Part shown: one piece after another, positions 37,152 to 48,626 of the stretch
Numbering within the stretch: position 1 is the first letter of the stretch
How the letters are laid out: every line of letters begins with the position of its first letter
Source of the DNA: Pantoea sp. Lij88
GTDB lineage: Bacteria > Pseudomonadota > Gammaproteobacteria > Enterobacterales > Enterobacteriaceae
Direction: 5' to 3'
Assembly: GCF_030062155.1 (NCBI RefSeq)
Contig: NZ_CP118269.1
Location: 2,604,001-2,668,000, forward strand
DNA length: 64,000 bases
Position numbers and translations under genes: made by a program
Notes under the pieces: generated by a model
What the model saw: the letters and a program-made list of their open reading frames with translations, nothing else
Databases searched by the model: none
Told to the model about the DNA's origin: nothing

Positions 37152-40100
37152 CTACGTTTCCGCCTGCGATTTTTCAGCGGTTAAATCGGGTAGCGCATCC
37201 GCTTCGCTTCCTGCTCTGACCGGCGAAGGATCGGCAGCAAAACCACGCAGGCCGACCACATGGACATGCTCGGTGTTATTGAACACCTTACGCACCAGTT
37301 TGTAGGTCGTGCCTTTCTCCGGACTGATGTTCTCCGGCGCGGCAATGACCAGTTGCATCTCCAGTCGCTCACACAGTTCAAACAGCGTGGCGATGGAGCG
37401 GGCATCCAGACGGGCCGCTTCGTCCAGGAACAGCAGCCGGCATGGCGAAATATCTTTGCCGCGCAGACGACGGGATTCCTCTTCCCAGCTCTGCACCACC
37501 ATCACCAGAATTGACATACCGGTACCGATCGCTTCACCGGTTGAAAGCGCACCGCTCTCTGCGCGCAGCCAGCCATCGGAACCCCGGTTAACTTCCACTT
37601 CCATCTCCAGATAGTTGCGGTAGTCCAGCAGCTCCTCACCGATGGTCTGCGGCGTGCGCTGACCCATGTCGATATGCGGATTAAGACGCTGATAAAGTTT
37701 CGCCAGCGCCTCCGAGAAGGTCAGGCGGTTACTGTTAAACAGATCCTGATGCTGCTCGTGCTCTTCCGACAGCGTATCCAGCAGCATGGCGTGGGTTTCA
37801 CGCACGTTCACGTTGAGCCGCACGCTGCGCACCTGACCAAAGCTGACGGTCTGCAGGCCCTGGTTCAGCTGACGGATACGGTTCTGTTCGCGCTGAATAG
37901 TTTTACGGATGATGTTCGCCGCACTGCGCGAACTGATCGCCAGCATCTGCTCACGCGCCGTCAGCTCTTCGGTCAGACGGTTCAGTTCGATTTCCATCTG
38001 CTCAATCGCTTCGACCGGATCGTCGGTGCGAATAATATCCTGACGAATACGCTCGCGCAGATGCTGATAGACCGCAATAAAGAACTGAATTTTACGTTCC
38101 GGACGTTTTGGATCTTCCGACAACCGCAGCACGTCGCGCAGATGTTCGTTGTCCGCCACCGCCAGACGCAGCGCACCCAGCGCTTTATCCGACATAGAAC
38201 GCAGTTCATCGCCGCTCAGATAAGCCAGTTCACGACGATGCAGACGACGCTCAACGCCATTCTCTTTCACCAGACGCAGGACGGTACACCAGCCCGCTTT
38301 GGCGCTGACCACCTGCTCGCGCACCTGATGATAGTTACGCTCCAGCTGACGCAGCCGCTTCTGCAGGTTATCCATCTCGGCTTCGCAGAAGGTGAGCTGT
38401 TTCTCCAGCTGATTGCGACGGGCGCGGTTGTGGCTCAGTGCGGTGTAGAGCTCGTCCCGGCGAACGCGCGCGCGTGCTTCTGCGCTGCTGTCAGCCTGGA
38501 CGCCGATGTCCTGCATCTCCTGCTGCAGCTCTTTCAGCATGTCGCGTTTGGCGTCCCAGGCGCTTTTCAGCGAGGCCAGCACCTGCGAGTATTGCGTCAG
38601 CTGCGCCTGATGTTCACGCAGGCGATCGCGGCTGCGGCTGCGTTCACTTTCAGCCTGCTCCAGACGCTGACGCAGTTTATCGCTCAGATCGTTGTTGCCA
38701 TTGAGCATGCTGGCCGAGTCGTCATAGCTGAAGTGGGCGCGACGCTGCACCACTTCTGTCAGCGCAAAGGCCTGCTGACGCGCATTACGCTGCTGCTGCT
38801 TTGCCTGCTGATAATCCGCCTGTAACTGCTCATGCTGTTCCGGATCGCTCTGCAACACGGCGAGGATCGGTTCCAGTTTCGCCAGCTTAGCGCCATGCTG
38901 ATGCAGGAAGCGCGCGGCTTCCTGTGCCGCATCGACCTGCTCACGGATCTCTTCGCAGCGATCGCCCAGCGTATCGTCCAGCAGCAGGTTGACGCGTGGC
39001 AGCAGTCGGTTTAACTGCGACACGCCCTCTTTCGCCAGCTCATACTGCTGACGCTGCTGCTGATTATTGCTTTCATGCTGATTCAGCGCCCGCTCCAGTT
39101 CACCCCGACGCGCGCCCAGCTGACGGATCTGCGCTTCCGGATCGGCGTCAAAGGCCACGGCCAGATGGCTGCCGATAAAGCGGCTGAATGACTGATGCAG
39201 ACGCTGGGTTTTCTGCACGTCGAACGACAGCGTGGCGTAGCGTTCGGCCAGCTTATCGCGTTCAAGGTGCAGCTGCTCCAGCTGATTTTCACGCGCTGCG
39301 CGACCAAACAGCGGGATTTTCGGGAAGCGGGAGTAGCGCCACTGACGTTCTGCCACCTTCACCACCACCGCATTCTGCAGCTCATCCACGCCGAAGACGC
39401 TGTCATCGAACGACTGCGGATCACCCTCGATCAGGTAGAGATCTTCCGGGCAATCTTCCAGTCCATCCAGTAACTCACGCACACGCGAGAGTTCCGGCAC
39501 CACGATCGCATGACGTGACGGACCGTAGAGCGCCGAGAAGTACGGCGCATCATCCAGCGTCACATCATCATAAATTTCAGAGAGTAATACGCCGCCAAAA
39601 CGTTCCGCCAGCTGGGTCAGGCGCGCATCTTCCGCACCGCCCGGCTGGCTGAGACGTTCAATCTGCCGCTCGATATCACGTTTTTGTGCCGCCACTTCGT
39701 CACGCTCGACGGTGGTTTCACGCTCACGCTCCAGCAGCTGCTGCATATATTCGGTGACGTCCTGGCTGCTGTTCAGCGCCTGGCCGGTCTGTTCGCTGAG
39801 CTGGGTCAGGATCTCCTGCGCCGCCAGCCAGTGTGGCGCACGGGCGGTCAGGCTGGTGATGCGTTCGCGCAGCTGTTCCAGCTCCTGACGCATCATCATA
39901 CGCTGCTCACCGGCGTCCGAGACGCTGCTGTTCAGCTGTTCAATCTGGGCTTCAAGCTCCTGCTGCAGGCCAGCCAGCGCATCCGCTTCGTACTGCTGCC
40001 CCTGACGCTTGCAGAACTCGGCCAGCAGACGCTCCGCCTCATGCTGCTCGCGCAGGCGCTGTTCCAGCTCATTCAGACGCAGACGCAGCGACGAGAGCTG

Positions 40101-41639
40101 CTCGGCGTGATGACGCTGATTGCTGGCATCACGCAGCAGTTCGCGGCCGGTCTGCCAGGCATCCTGACGGGTAACGTCACCGGCAATACTGGTGACCAGC
40201 GCCAGCGCCTGTTCGAACTGACTGTGTGCCGCTTCCGCTACGCTCAGCTTCTGCTCCAGGCGCAGCAGGCGTTCTGTCGCCTCTTCCTCTTTCGCCTGGA
40301 AACTTTCCTGCCATTCAGCGGCATTGTCGATGCTCAGATCCGGCAACTGGCAGAGCGAGCGGGCGCGTTCCAGCGCCTGCAGGGCCTGCTGATACTGGAT
40401 CGCACGGGTTTGCTGCACGTCGAGCGCCTGCTGGAAATCGGCCAGCTGACTTTTCAGCTCATCCACTTCCAGCTCGGCCGCTTCGGCACGCGCTTCATTC
40501 TCTTCCTGAATTTCACGCGCTTCGGCGACCACTTCGGTCTGCTCTTCCAGACGCAGCGTCAGATCTTCGATATCTGCATCGTAACGCTCAATCTTCTCCT
40601 GCTGACGCATTGCCGTCTGCACCAGGTTCAGATGATCGCTGGCGGCCTGATAATCGACTTCGAGATCGTTCTCTGCGCCACTGTGCTCAGCCAGTTCGCG
40701 CGCCATCTCAACATGACGATACTGCTCGGTGGCGAGTTGCTTACGGCTGCTGAACAGCTCACCGCGAAGCTGTAACGCGCTGTCGAGGTGTCCCCGACGC
40801 TCGTTGGCGTGACGCATGTAGTCAGCCGAAACGTAGCTGGTCGCCTCGGAGATCAGATGCTTAAAGAGATCGCGGTCAGACTGGGTAACGCGGATCGCCT
40901 CCAGCGTCATGCGGTTCTCGCGCAGCGCGGCTTCCATATCCTGGAATGCTTTGCGCACGCCACTGTTTTCAGGCAGCAGGTAATCACGCAGCGATCGGGT
41001 GATGGCGCTGGAGATACCGCCATACAGCGAGGCTTCAATCAGGCGATAAAACTTGCTGCGATCGCTGGCAGAGCGCAGACGACGCGGCACCACGCCCAGA
41101 TCAAACATCATGGCGTGGTAATCGGTAACCGAGTTATAGGCGCGGAACTGCACGCCTTCCTGCGCCTCAACCCGCTCTTTCACCTCGTTCAGCGGCAGCA
41201 CGCGTGCCTGACGGCTGTTAAGCACTTCCGTCAGCATGTCGGTCGGGTTGGTATCGGTTGGCAGGCCATGGATACTGAAAGGCTTGATATCGACCTTTTT
41301 ATCGCGTCCGGCGACCTGTTGCAGACGGACACCCACCACCACACGCTGATGGCGTGAGTTCACCACATCCAGCATGGAGTAGCAGACGCCGGCCCGCAGT
41401 TTACCGTGCAGACCTTTGTCACGGGATCCCGACGTCGCGCCCGCTTCGGTGGTATTACGGAAGTGCAGCAGCGTTAAATCGGGGATCAACGCGGTGACAA
41501 ATGCCGCCATCGTGGTGGACTTACCCGCACCGTTACCGCCTGACAGCGTGGTCACTAATTCATCGAGATCAAAGGTCCGGGCAAAAAAGCCGTTCCAGTT
41601 AATCAGCGTAAGCGAACGAAACTTTCCGCGCTCAATCAT
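37152..41639 (-). CDS. mukB: SMC-like chromosome partition protein MukB
   Basis: Core ATPase of the MukBEF condensin that folds and segregates the chromosome. The 1495-residue protein has an N-terminal ATPase half with Walker [10 protein letters not shown] at about 34-42, two long coiled-coil arms (about 290-650 and 785-1230) around a hinge with [19 protein letters not shown] near 690-710, and a C-terminal half with the signature-like [15 protein letters not shown] near 1365 and Walker [13 protein letters not shown] near 1405. E. coli MukB has 1486 residues. Starts within the mukE stop (4-bp overlap). Confidence 0.97.
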   Translation of the reverse strand: MIERGKFRSLTLINWNGFFARTFDLDELVTTLSGGNGAGKSTTMAAFVTALIPDLTLLHFRNTTEAGATSGSRDKGLHGKLRAGVCYSMLDVVNSRHQRVVVGVRLQQVAGRDKKVDIKPFSIHGLPTDTNPTDMLTEVLNSRQARVLPLNEVKERVEAQEGVQFRAYNSVTDYHAMMFDLGVVPRRLRSASDRSKFYRLIEASLYGGISSAITRSLRDYLLPENSGVRKAFQDMEAALRENRMTLEAIRVTQSDRDLFKHLISEATSYVSADYMRHANERRGHLDSALQLRGELFSSRKQLATEQYRHVEMARELAEHSGAENDLEVDYQAASDHLNLVQTAMRQQEKIERYDADIEDLTLRLEEQTEVVAEAREIQEENEARAEAAELEVDELKSQLADFQQALDVQQTRAIQYQQALQALERARSLCQLPDLSIDNAAEWQESFQAKEEEATERLLRLEQKLSVAEAAHSQFEQALALVTSIAGDVTRQDAWQTGRELLRDASNQRHHAEQLSSLRLRLNELEQRLREQHEAERLLAEFCKRQGQQYEADALAGLQQELEAQIEQLNSSVSDAGEQRMMMRQELEQLRERITSLTARAPHWLAAQEILTQLSEQTGQALNSSQDVTEYMQQLLERERETTVERDEVAAQKRDIERQIERLSQPGGAEDARLTQLAERFGGVLLSEIYDDVTLDDAPYFSALYGPSRHAIVVPELSRVRELLDGLEDCPEDLYLIEGDPQSFDDSVFGVDELQNAVVVKVAERQWRYSRFPKIPLFGRAARENQLEQLHLERDKLAERYATLSFDVQKTQRLHQSFSRFIGSHLAVAFDADPEAQIRQLGARRGELERALNQHESNNQQQRQQYELAKEGVSQLNRLLPRVNLLLDDTLGDRCEEIREQVDAAQEAARFLHQHGAKLAKLEPILAVLQSDPEQHEQLQADYQQAKQQQRNARQQAFALTEVVQRRAHFSYDDSASMLNGNNDLSDKLRQRLEQAESERSRSRDRLREHQAQLTQYSQVLASLKSAWDAKRDMLKELQQEMQDIGVQADSSAEARARVRRDELYTALSHNRARRNQLEKQLTFCEAEMDNLQKRLRQLERNYHQVREQVVSAKAGWCTVLRLVKENGVERRLHRRELAYLSGDELRSMSDKALGALRLAVADNEHLRDVLRLSEDPKRPERKIQFFIAVYQHLRERIRQDIIRTDDPVEAIEQMEIELNRLTEELTAREQMLAISSRSAANIIRKTIQREQNRIRQLNQGLQTVSFGQVRSVRLNVNVRETHAMLLDTLSEEHEQHQDLFNSNRLTFSEALAKLYQRLNPHIDMGQRTPQTIGEELLDYRNYLEMEVEVNRGSDGWLRAESGALSTGEAIGTGMSILVMVVQSWEEESRRLRGKDISPCRLLFLDEAARLDARSIATLFELCERLEMQLVIAAPENISPEKGTTYKLVRKVFNNTEHVHVVGLRGFAADPSPVRAGSEADALPDLTAEKSQAET

Positions 41640-42361
41640 GCCTGTTCTTCCTCTGCGTTCTCACTCGCGTCGCCTTCCTGCCCTTCACCATCATCGGTGT
41701 CGACCGGTGCTGTCGCGTTTTCCAGTAGCATGGCTTCGCCATCACGAATCAGGCGAAGCTGCGCTTCACGGGCATCATCACCGCTGCGCACGTCGGCACC
41801 AAAGCGAAACACCGATTCCGTAATGCGGAACTTGCTGTTGTCGTTGCCGAAAAACCACACCATGCCAAGACGACGCAGGCGGCTCAGGGAGGCGCGCACT
41901 TTCTCCTGCAGTTTGGTGCGATCCAGATCCGAACCGGTCGAACGCTGGTTAACCAGCTTCAGCAGACGGTTCTCATCAGCCAGGGAGAGCAGCTCGTCAT
42001 ACAGCTCCTGCTGGGTAAAGATCCCCTCATTGGCCAGACGTTCCGGGCTGAGATAGAGATAACAGAGGATCTTCCCGACCATCATGTCCAGCTCAGAGAG
42101 CACGGAACGCGGAATCAGCGTGGTTGAACGCGGACGCAGATAGAAGAAGCCTTCCGGCGCACGGATTAACTCAACGTTGTAGCGGCTGTAGAACTCTTCG
42201 AGATATGACTGGTAGTCCATCAGAAAAGCGTGGTTATCCAGCTCTTCGATACCGATGTGACGTCCGGCGCGTAACTGGCTGTCCAGCGCGGGAAAAATCG
42301 GGTTGGCCAGTGCCTGTGCCAGCTTAACCGGCATCACTTGTTCAATATTTGTCGATGACAT
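41636..42361 (-). CDS. mukE: Condensin subunit MukE
   Basis: Winged-helix subunit bridging MukF and MukB. The 241-residue protein begins [21 protein letters not shown] as in E. coli (234 residues; first residues only quoted), with [20 protein letters not shown] in the middle and an acidic Glu/Asp-rich tail (from about 215) that is slightly longer than in E. coli. The start at 42361 is 27 bp inside the longest frame and lies within the last codons of mukF (20-bp overlap). Confidence 0.96.
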   Translation of the reverse strand: MSSTNIEQVMPVKLAQALANPIFPALDSQLRAGRHIGIEELDNHAFLMDYQSYLEEFYSRYNVELIRAPEGFFYLRPRSTTLIPRSVLSELDMMVGKILCYLYLSPERLANEGIFTQQELYDELLSLADENRLLKLVNQRSTGSDLDRTKLQEKVRASLSRLRRLGMVWFFGNDNSKFRITESVFRFGADVRSGDDAREAQLRLIRDGEAMLLENATAPVDTDDGEGQEGDASENAEEEQA

Positions 42362-43664
42362 GTGCCTGCACCTTGGCTCCGTAATCATTGATGGCTTGCC
42401 ATTCCACAGGCAAACCGGCTAAATCAGCTTCCGCTACGCCAAGGCGTACCGCCTGATCCACCACAATGCGCGCCAGGTCGAAATGGCGGGCGCGTGGATA
42501 CTGGGCCAGGTAGTCGCGCATCACTGACGCGAGGTTGAGCGGTTTTTGTTGCGATTTGTAGACCTGCAGCGCTTCTTCAATCATCGCTGCCAGCTGTTCG
42601 CGAATTTCGTTGATCTCTTCGTATTCCATCTCCGGCGGCAGTTCGCCCATCACTTCGTCATTCCGCAGCGTCAGCGCTTCATCACGCATGTCATACAGGC
42701 GGTCGGCGTTGGCGTAGGTCAGCGCCCAGGGCGCGTCGAAGTAATTCTGTACCGATACCCGCAGGCGCTGTGCAAAGACGCGGTTTTTATCCATGTCGAT
42801 GGCGGTACGAATAAATTTATGGACGTGACGGTCATAGCCGATCCACAGGTCGATCGCCTGCTGGCCCCAGCTGGTAATACGGTCGAGTTTGCTTTGCAGG
42901 TCAAACACCAGCTTATCGACGAAGCCCAGATCCGGGCTGTCCAGCGTGGCATCCTGAATGCGCAGCAGGTTTTCCTGAAGTTTGTCGCCCGCGGCTTCCA
43001 GCGTATCCTGCAGTTCACGCAGCGTCCCTGACGTTTCAGAGAGCAGCATTTCACAACTGGAGATAGCCGCGCGCCAGTCTTTGTTCAGCAGTTCGGCGAT
43101 ATCGTTTTTTACTGCCTGCTGCTGTTCATCCATCAGACGCTGGGTCATATCAATGCTGTCAAAGATCTCAGCCACCGAATATTTCAGCGGCGCGAAAACA
43201 TTGCGATGCCAGTGGAACTCATCACCATTTTCCTGCGCGGCGTCGGCTGCCCGCTTCAGCTCATTGGCCACAATCGACAGCTGCATCGACAGGCGCAGCG
43301 TTGAAAACTCACGCTGACGGATGTAGTAGTCGGTGATGCCGATCGCCAGCGGCGTCAGGCGATAGATGGCGTTGCCTTCGGTGAGTTCGCTGGTAAAGCG
43401 ATTGAGCAGGCGCTGTCGCACCATATCGTTGATGGCGTTGTTGGCGCGAACCAATACGGTTTCATGGGTTTGTTCGAAAGCTTTACTGACGTGACGGAAA
43501 GCATCAATCAGATCGCCTTCGCTCATTTCGCCATCCATCCGCTCACCGTTGAGGGTGGCGATAGCCAGCAAAAAGGCCAGACGTTCCACTGGCAGCGCAA
43601 GGGAAAAGTCATTTTTGCGCGCCCAGGATACCAGTTCAGGTACCGTCTGGGAAAATTCACTCAT
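42342..43664 (-). CDS. mukF: Condensin kleisin subunit MukF
   Basis: Kleisin that dimerises and links MukE to the MukB heads. The 440-residue protein equals the E. coli length; its N-terminal winged-helix dimerisation domain begins [19 protein letters not shown], the middle is helical with a coiled-coil stretch near 180-250, and the C-terminal winged helix binds MukB. It overlaps cmoM by 4 bp and mukE by 20 bp. Confidence 0.97.
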   Translation of the reverse strand: MSEFSQTVPELVSWARKNDFSLALPVERLAFLLAIATLNGERMDGEMSEGDLIDAFRHVSKAFEQTHETVLVRANNAINDMVRQRLLNRFTSELTEGNAIYRLTPLAIGITDYYIRQREFSTLRLSMQLSIVANELKRAADAAQENGDEFHWHRNVFAPLKYSVAEIFDSIDMTQRLMDEQQQAVKNDIAELLNKDWRAAISSCEMLLSETSGTLRELQDTLEAAGDKLQENLLRIQDATLDSPDLGFVDKLVFDLQSKLDRITSWGQQAIDLWIGYDRHVHKFIRTAIDMDKNRVFAQRLRVSVQNYFDAPWALTYANADRLYDMRDEALTLRNDEVMGELPPEMEYEEINEIREQLAAMIEEALQVYKSQQKPLNLASVMRDYLAQYPRARHFDLARIVVDQAVRLGVAEADLAGLPVEWQAINDYGAKVQAHVIDKY

Positions 43665-44446
43665 AATTCGTCCTTCTGCCCGGGTTTACGCGCGGTCACG
43701 TGGATGTAACGCCCTAAGCTCAAAAAGGGTTCCTGACGGCAGTAACGCCGCTCCATCTCAATAATTTCGTCGTCGCTCTTCGGCTCGCCCTTAGGCGGCT
43801 TCATGTAGTCGCTGAACACCCGGATCCCGGCACGCTGCTCAATCACAAAGCCACATTCTTCCAGCCAGCGATAAACCTGCACGGGGTCGCGCGGATAGTC
43901 CGGCGACAGCGTTCGCTTTTTGCGTTTGGTCAGGTTGGTGCGCAGATAGCCGAAGTTACCCAGCGTTAAGGTGCGCAATGTCAGGCCGTGCAGATTGTAA
44001 AACATCAGCGACATAACGCCTCCCGGCCGCAGCAGATCGAACAGCGCTTTAAGCACCTTATCCGGTTCAGCGACCCACTCAAGCACAGCGTGGAACAATA
44101 CCAGATCCACCGGCTTATCCAAATGTTCGCCCACCTGCTGAGCGCTAATTTGTCTGAATTGCATGTTGTGGCTCACACCCTGCGCCGCCGCATGTTCCTC
44201 TGCCCGGCGCAACATCTCACCAGAGAGATCGCACAGCAGAACCTGATGGCCCTGTGCAGCAAGCCCGCTGGAGACCTGGCCGACACCGCCGCCAGCGTCC
44301 AGCACCGACAGCGGGTGTGGCGACAGTCCGGGCAGTATCTTCTCCAGCTCATCCCAGAGGATGGCCTGGCGTATCTTCCCTTTGGTGGTGCCGTAAATAT
44401 TTTGCGAAAATTTATCCGCGAGATCGTCAAAGTTACGATCCTGCAT
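43661..44446 (-). CDS. cmoM: tRNA 5-carboxymethoxyuridine methyltransferase CmoM (SmtA)
   Basis: Methylates cmo5U34 in certain tRNAs to the methyl ester. The 261-residue protein starts [20 protein letters not shown] as in E. coli and has the SAM-binding [11 protein letters not shown] near 50-60 and [12 protein letters not shown] near 115-127. First gene of the mukFEB operon, overlapping mukF by 4 bp; divergent from elyC. Confidence 0.96.
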   Translation of the reverse strand: MQDRNFDDLADKFSQNIYGTTKGKIRQAILWDELEKILPGLSPHPLSVLDAGGGVGQVSSGLAAQGHQVLLCDLSGEMLRRAEEHAAAQGVSHNMQFRQISAQQVGEHLDKPVDLVLFHAVLEWVAEPDKVLKALFDLLRPGGVMSLMFYNLHGLTLRTLTLGNFGYLRTNLTKRKKRTLSPDYPRDPVQVYRWLEECGFVIEQRAGIRVFSDYMKPPKGEPKSDDEIIEMERRYCRQEPFLSLGRYIHVTARKPGQKDEL

Positions 44447-44571
44447 GGCATGCGCTCCGGTATGCTGCGGTGAGACTTGTGCTATTTTGTCACAGGCACC
44501 AGAAGAATGAACCTTTCATCCCCATCTTCCCTTCCGGGTGCTCTATTTTCGGACAACAGGACTCTTTTTTG

Positions 44572-45354
44572 ATGTTATTTACCCTGAAAAAAGTCATCGG
44601 CGGGCTGCTTTTACCCCTGCCGTTTCTGCTTTTGCTGATGGCGGCTGGTATTTTACTGGTTTGGTTTACCGGCTGGCAGAAAAGCGGCAAAACCGTGATC
44701 TCTGTTAGCTGGCTGTTACTGCTGCTGCTGAGCCTGCAACCGCTGGCCGATCGGCTGCTTTTGCCGCTGGATAGAAGCTATCCGACCTGGAACGGCTCAG
44801 AGAAGGTGGACTACATTGTGGTGCTGGGCGGAGGCTATACGTTTAATCCGGCATGGGCACCCAGCTCGAATCTGCTGAATAACAGTCTGCCGCGCGTGGC
44901 AGAAGGCGTTCGTCAGTGGCAGCGCAATCCGAAGTCGACGCTGATTTTTACTGGTGCAGCGGGCGGCACCAATCCGAAGAGCAGCGCCTGGGTGGCGGCA
45001 CAGGTCGCTGAGAGTCTGGGCGTGCCGCGCGAACATATTCAGATTCTCGACCAGCCACGTGACACGGCAGATGAAGCGCAGGCGGTCAAAGCCGTGGTGG
45101 GCGAGCATCCGTTGCTGCTGGTGACCTCAGCGAATCATATGCCGCGGGCCATTCGCTTTTTCCACGCGGTCGGGTTGACGCCGATCCCCGCGCCGGCCAA
45201 TCAGTTGGCGATTACCTCTCCGCTGAATGGCTGGGAACGGGCAATTCCGTCATCGATCTGGCTGAGTCACAGCGAACGTGCGGTGTATGAAACGCTGGGC
45301 ACGTTACTGCAGCGGCTGAAAGGCGGAGAAGGCTCAGCCGAGCCAGGGAAGTAA
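44572..45354 (+). CDS. elyC: Envelope biogenesis factor ElyC
   Basis: DUF218 inner-membrane protein needed for peptidoglycan synthesis at low temperature, proposed to act on undecaprenyl-phosphate metabolism. The 260-residue protein has two N-terminal membrane helices (about 8-30 and 38-55), then a periplasmic DUF218 domain with VDYIVVLGGGYTFNPAWAPSSN near 77-98 (first motif quoted in part), IFTGAAGG near 127 and VTSANHMPRA near 185. ATG 44572 matches the E. coli start (MLFTLKKVIGG). Its last 21 bp overlap convergent ycbJ. Confidence 0.93.
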   Translation: MLFTLKKVIGGLLLPLPFLLLLMAAGILLVWFTGWQKSGKTVISVSWLLLLLLSLQPLADRLLLPLDRSYPTWNGSEKVDYIVVLGGGYTFNPAWAPSSNLLNNSLPRVAEGVRQWQRNPKSTLIFTGAAGGTNPKSSAWVAAQVAESLGVPREHIQILDQPRDTADEAQAVKAVVGEHPLLLVTSANHMPRAIRFFHAVGLTPIPAPANQLAITSPLNGWERAIPSSIWLSHSERAVYETLGTLLQRLKGGEGSAEPGK

Positions 45355-46227
45355 TTGTGCGCGTGCATGGTCAAAACGTGCACGATTAAAGACGCCGGTC
45401 TGAATCAGGCTGTCGATGCAGTCCCACAATTGATAAACCCACCGACGCCAGATAAAGCCCTCAGAAACCGGCGCCCGTTGCAGGTAATAGTGCAGCAGCG
45501 CCGTTTCGGCGGGCGACTCATCCAGATGGATCAGGTCATATTCGCGGGGTGCCCAGAGAATCGTGCCCGGCTGTGTCATGGCGATTAACTGATCGCTGCG
45601 GCTGTTCTTCAGCATGCTCTGCAGCCGCACGTTACCGTGAACCATCACACAGGGATCATCAAAGCCGCGGAACAGATGCGCCAGACGCGCACGGCAACGG
45701 AACAGAATCTGCCGATCGTCCAGCGTAAAAGCGGGCGGACGCAGGTAGCTCAGGGTCGCCCATAACACCTCAACCCGTTGTGCATACCAGGCGGGCCAGC
45801 GGTTCTGCTGCGTGCTGTCAACCGTGCCGACCAGGCCGTGGCTGTCGAGCCGGTGCCAGGCCAGCAGTCCCTCGACCACCTGTTCGCAAAACTGTTGCCA
45901 GCGCTGAGCATCCCGCGCCGGGGCTTCCGCCGTCACGCCATTCAGCCGCGCCAGTAAGAGCATTTCATGCACCGGCGGCTGCTGGCTCAGCACCAGCCCA
46001 TAGACTGCGGGCACGGCGACCAGCCCGGCCTGCCCCAGCAATGCCAGCTTTCTCGCTTCCATTGCCGCCCGGCCCTGATGACGAAAATATTTCGCCACCA
46101 CGGGCATGGGGAGGCCTTCCCGATCGTATAACGCATAAAGTCGGGTGGGTGGATGTTCACTGATCATTTCGAGGCGGCTGATGGTTTCACCCAGCGCCAG
46201 CGTGAGTTCCGATTTAAGCTGTTCCAT
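45334..46227 (-). CDS. ycbJ: YcbJ, APH/kinase-fold-like protein of unknown function
   Basis: The 297-residue protein equals E. coli YcbJ in length and is of unknown function. The sequence resembles the aminoglycoside-phosphotransferase/choline-kinase group: VVAKYF with Lys46 as the beta3-type lysine, Glu57 in RAAMEARKL as its helix-C partner, a Brenner-like VMVHGN at 195-199 followed by SMLKN, and PREYDL at 227-232. The usual catalytic Asp after HG is Asn199, and no clear second metal Asp follows, so it looks like a pseudokinase. This is my inference from motif order. It lies among envelope genes (elyC, kdsB, lpxK, msbA). Confidence 0.88.
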   Translation of the reverse strand: MEQLKSELTLALGETISRLEMISEHPPTRLYALYDREGLPMPVVAKYFRHQGRAAMEARKLALLGQAGLVAVPAVYGLVLSQQPPVHEMLLLARLNGVTAEAPARDAQRWQQFCEQVVEGLLAWHRLDSHGLVGTVDSTQQNRWPAWYAQRVEVLWATLSYLRPPAFTLDDRQILFRCRARLAHLFRGFDDPCVMVHGNVRLQSMLKNSRSDQLIAMTQPGTILWAPREYDLIHLDESPAETALLHYYLQRAPVSEGFIWRRWVYQLWDCIDSLIQTGVFNRARFDHARAQLLPWLG

Positions 46228-46316
46228 GCGGCATCCTCCTCAGATGAGTATCGTAATATCCTGAAGGAAGTGTTGGAGATAAGTTTAGCGGCGGATCAAT
46301 AACGTGGGACTGAAAC

Positions 46317-46333
46317 GGGGAGACTGGCTCCCC
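46317..46333. terminator. Hairpin after kdsB
   Basis: GGGGAG (46317-46322), loop ACTGG, CTCCCC (46328-46333), 6 bp after the kdsB stop. The minus-strand tail GTTTCAGT is short in T, so it is a weak terminator candidate. Confidence 0.4.
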
Positions 46334-46338
46334 GGTTT

Positions 46339-47088
46339 TCAGGGCTGCATGGCAAGACGAACGCGTTGCAGATCGTCTGGCGTATCCACACCCACACTGG
46401 GGATGGTTTGCGCCACGGCGACATGAATTTTTTCGCCGTACCATAAAACACGCAGCTGCTCGAGCAGCTCAATCTGTTCCAGAGGGCAAGGTGCCCAGGC
46501 AACATAGCGGCGAATAAAACCGGCACGATAGGCGTAGATGCCAATGTGGCGCAGCAGCGTGTCACCGATTTGCTCGCGCGAGGCGGCATAGCGTTCACGA
46601 TCCCACGGAATGGTGGCTCGTGAGAAATAGAGCGCGTAGCCGTTCGAATCCATGACGACTTTCACCGCGTTCGGATTAAAGGCTTCTTCCGCATCCGTGA
46701 TCGGCACCGCCAGCGTCGCCATTCCGGCCGCTGAGCCCGCCAGATTGGTCGCCACCTGACGCACAATCCCGGCCGGAATCATCGGCTCGTCACCCTGCAC
46801 GTTGACGATAATTTCGTCATCCGCAAACTGATATTTTTCGATCACTTCGGCCAGCCGCTCCGTGCCGGACTGGTGATCGGCGCGCGTCATGCAGACTTCG
46901 CCACCTGCCGCTTCCACTGCCCGCGCCACGTCGGGATGATCGGTGGCAACAATGACCCGGCTGGCACCCGATTCACGGGCGCGCTCCATCACATGCACAA
47001 CCATCGGTTTACCATGAATATCGAGCAGCGGCTTGCCGGGTAAGCGGGTAGACGCATAGCGCGCAGGAATGATGGCGGTGAAACTCAT
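46339..47088 (-). CDS. kdsB: CMP-KDO synthetase
   Basis: Activates 3-deoxy-manno-octulosonate with CTP for the lipopolysaccharide inner core. The 249-residue nucleotidyltransferase begins with [16 protein letters not shown] (residues 6-21), and shows TDHPDVA near 55, NVQGDEPMI near 97-105 and [11 protein letters not shown] near 233. Overlaps ycaR by 4 bp. Part of the ycaQ/ycaR/kdsB group downstream of lpxK-msbA in enterics. Confidence 0.97.
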   Translation of the reverse strand: MSFTAIIPARYASTRLPGKPLLDIHGKPMVVHVMERARESGASRVIVATDHPDVARAVEAAGGEVCMTRADHQSGTERLAEVIEKYQFADDEIIVNVQGDEPMIPAGIVRQVATNLAGSAAGMATLAVPITDAEEAFNPNAVKVVMDSNGYALYFSRATIPWDRERYAASREQIGDTLLRHIGIYAYRAGFIRRYVAWAPCPLEQIELLEQLRVLWYGEKIHVAVAQTIPSVGVDTPDDLQRVRLAMQP

Positions 47089-47267
47089 GGATGAATCTCT
47101 TCAACGGACAGCGTGCGGGCTTCCGTTTCCAGCAGCACCGGAATACCGTCACGTACCGGGAAGGCCAGGCCATCAGGTTTGCAGATCAGCTCCTGCTGCG
47201 CGTTGTTGAAGTAAAGTTTGCCATTGCACACCGGGCAGGCGACGATTTCGAGTAAACGATGATCCAT
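47085..47267 (-). CDS. ycaR: Small conserved protein YcaR (UPF0434, Trm112-like)
   Basis: 60 residues, the E. coli length. It has a CPVC pair (residues 11-14) and a later Cys (ELICK), the pattern of the Trm112-like zinc-ribbon family, in which the bacterial members have no firm role. The sequence starts [18 protein letters not shown]. It is translationally coupled to kdsB (4-bp overlap), so co-regulation with KDO activation is likely. Confidence 0.93.
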   Translation of the reverse strand: MDHRLLEIVACPVCNGKLYFNNAQQELICKPDGLAFPVRDGIPVLLETEARTLSVEEIHP

Positions 47268-47372
47268 ATGTCCTCCATCAGGGACCGAATGCTTAGGGGT
47301 TCAAGCATACCATAGCGCGGCGCATGCGGGATGGGGTAAAACGCCCTCCCGCGGCCGCTGCCGCAAAATTGA

Positions 47373-48587
47373 TTAATCCAGCGTCCACAGGGCTGGCCAC
47401 TGATCTTTAAGAGTATCGGGTGCCTGCAGGATGGCAACGCTTTCTGCTCCCTGCCAGGCCGCGAAGCGTTCAATCGCACGCCGGATATCCACCACAAAAC
47501 GTGCCGTGACGCGCGTCTTCTCCTCCAGCCAGATATTCTTAATCTCCAGCTGTTTTGCCTGACGCAGCATGCGGGCATCGAGCCGACCTTTTATCTGACC
47601 ACGATGAAGGATGGGCAACACAAAATAGCCAAATTTGCGTTTTTCCTCGGGGGTGTAGCACTCGATACGATAGTCAAAGTTGAACAGCTCCAGCGCACGT
47701 TTGCGATCCCAGACCACCGGATCAAACGGGGACAGTACTGTGCTGTGCGTCGCCTGCAGCGGCGTCTCCAGCAACGGCAGGTAGTCACGATGCAGCCACA
47801 TCTCACCCAGCCCCTCTGTATTGACGGCGACCAGATCGCCTGCGCCCTGGGCATCAGCGATAAAGTCGGTCAGGGGTGCCCGCTTCAGGCGATAGTAGTC
47901 CGGCAGCCAGGCCGCGCGGAAAATCCCTAAGCTACGGGCGCTGTTCATCAGCATCTGACGGATTGCCTCGGCTTCGCTGATGCCATGCATTTCATCCTGC
48001 CAGTCGGGCATTACGCGGCTGCGCAAATCGTAGACGCGCTGAAAATTACGGCGTTCGGCGACCATCAGCTCACCGGCGCTGAACAGATTTTCCAGATGGC
48101 GTTTGTGCGGTTTCCAGTCCCACCAGCCCGACTTCGGGTTATCGGCACGGGTAAAATCGGCGGCGCGCACCGGGCCGTTTTCCTGGATCTGCTGCAGTAA
48201 TTCGGCGATGGCCTGCTGATGGTCAGCGACCCACTGCGCGTTATATTTCCAGCCCAGACGTTCCGGCGACAGCATGCGATGACGAAGCAGCCTGTAGTCG
48301 TCGCGGGGAATAAAGCAGGCTTCGTGCGCCCAGTACTCAAAGAGTTCGCCCTGGGCCAGCGCCTGTTCCAGCCATGCCTGAGGATAATTTCCCAGGCGAC
48401 TGAACAGCACCAGATAAGGACTGCGTGCCACGACATGAATGGTGTCGATTTGCAGCAACGACATGCGGGAGATGCAGCTAATCAGATCCTGATAAACCGC
48501 GCGTTTTGCCGGAGCACGCAGCAGGCCCTGCGCGGCGAGATGAAGGTGACGTGCTTCCTGTAATGAAAGTGAATGCAGGCTGTTCAT
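47373..48587 (-). CDS. ycaQ: DNA glycosylase YcaQ (interstrand cross-link unhooking)
   Basis: Winged-helix DNA glycosylase of the HTH_42/AlkZ-like superfamily; E. coli YcaQ (AlkX) unhooks alkylated interstrand cross-links. The 404-residue protein has three consecutive winged-helix-like regions. The family Q-x-D catalytic motif is Q46-I47-D48 in MSLLQIDTIHVV. Other conserved stretches are YWAHEACFIPR near 85 and SPFDPVVWDRKRA near 285. Lies between lpxK and ycaR. Confidence 0.9.
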   Translation of the reverse strand: MNSLHSLSLQEARHLHLAAQGLLRAPAKRAVYQDLISCISRMSLLQIDTIHVVARSPYLVLFSRLGNYPQAWLEQALAQGELFEYWAHEACFIPRDDYRLLRHRMLSPERLGWKYNAQWVADHQQAIAELLQQIQENGPVRAADFTRADNPKSGWWDWKPHKRHLENLFSAGELMVAERRNFQRVYDLRSRVMPDWQDEMHGISEAEAIRQMLMNSARSLGIFRAAWLPDYYRLKRAPLTDFIADAQGAGDLVAVNTEGLGEMWLHRDYLPLLETPLQATHSTVLSPFDPVVWDRKRALELFNFDYRIECYTPEEKRKFGYFVLPILHRGQIKGRLDARMLRQAKQLEIKNIWLEEKTRVTARFVVDIRRAIERFAAWQGAESVAILQAPDTLKDQWPALWTLD

Positions 48588-48626
48588 CCTCTTCCTTATC
48601 AGGCTTTGCCTGAATGGGTGCGGGTA

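Noticed and set aside
37674..38825. Long open frames on the plus strand opposite mukB (up to 383 codons)
   Set aside because: They are antisense to the MukB coiled coil, whose Gln/Glu/Leu-rich codons leave few stops on the other strand; no start signals.
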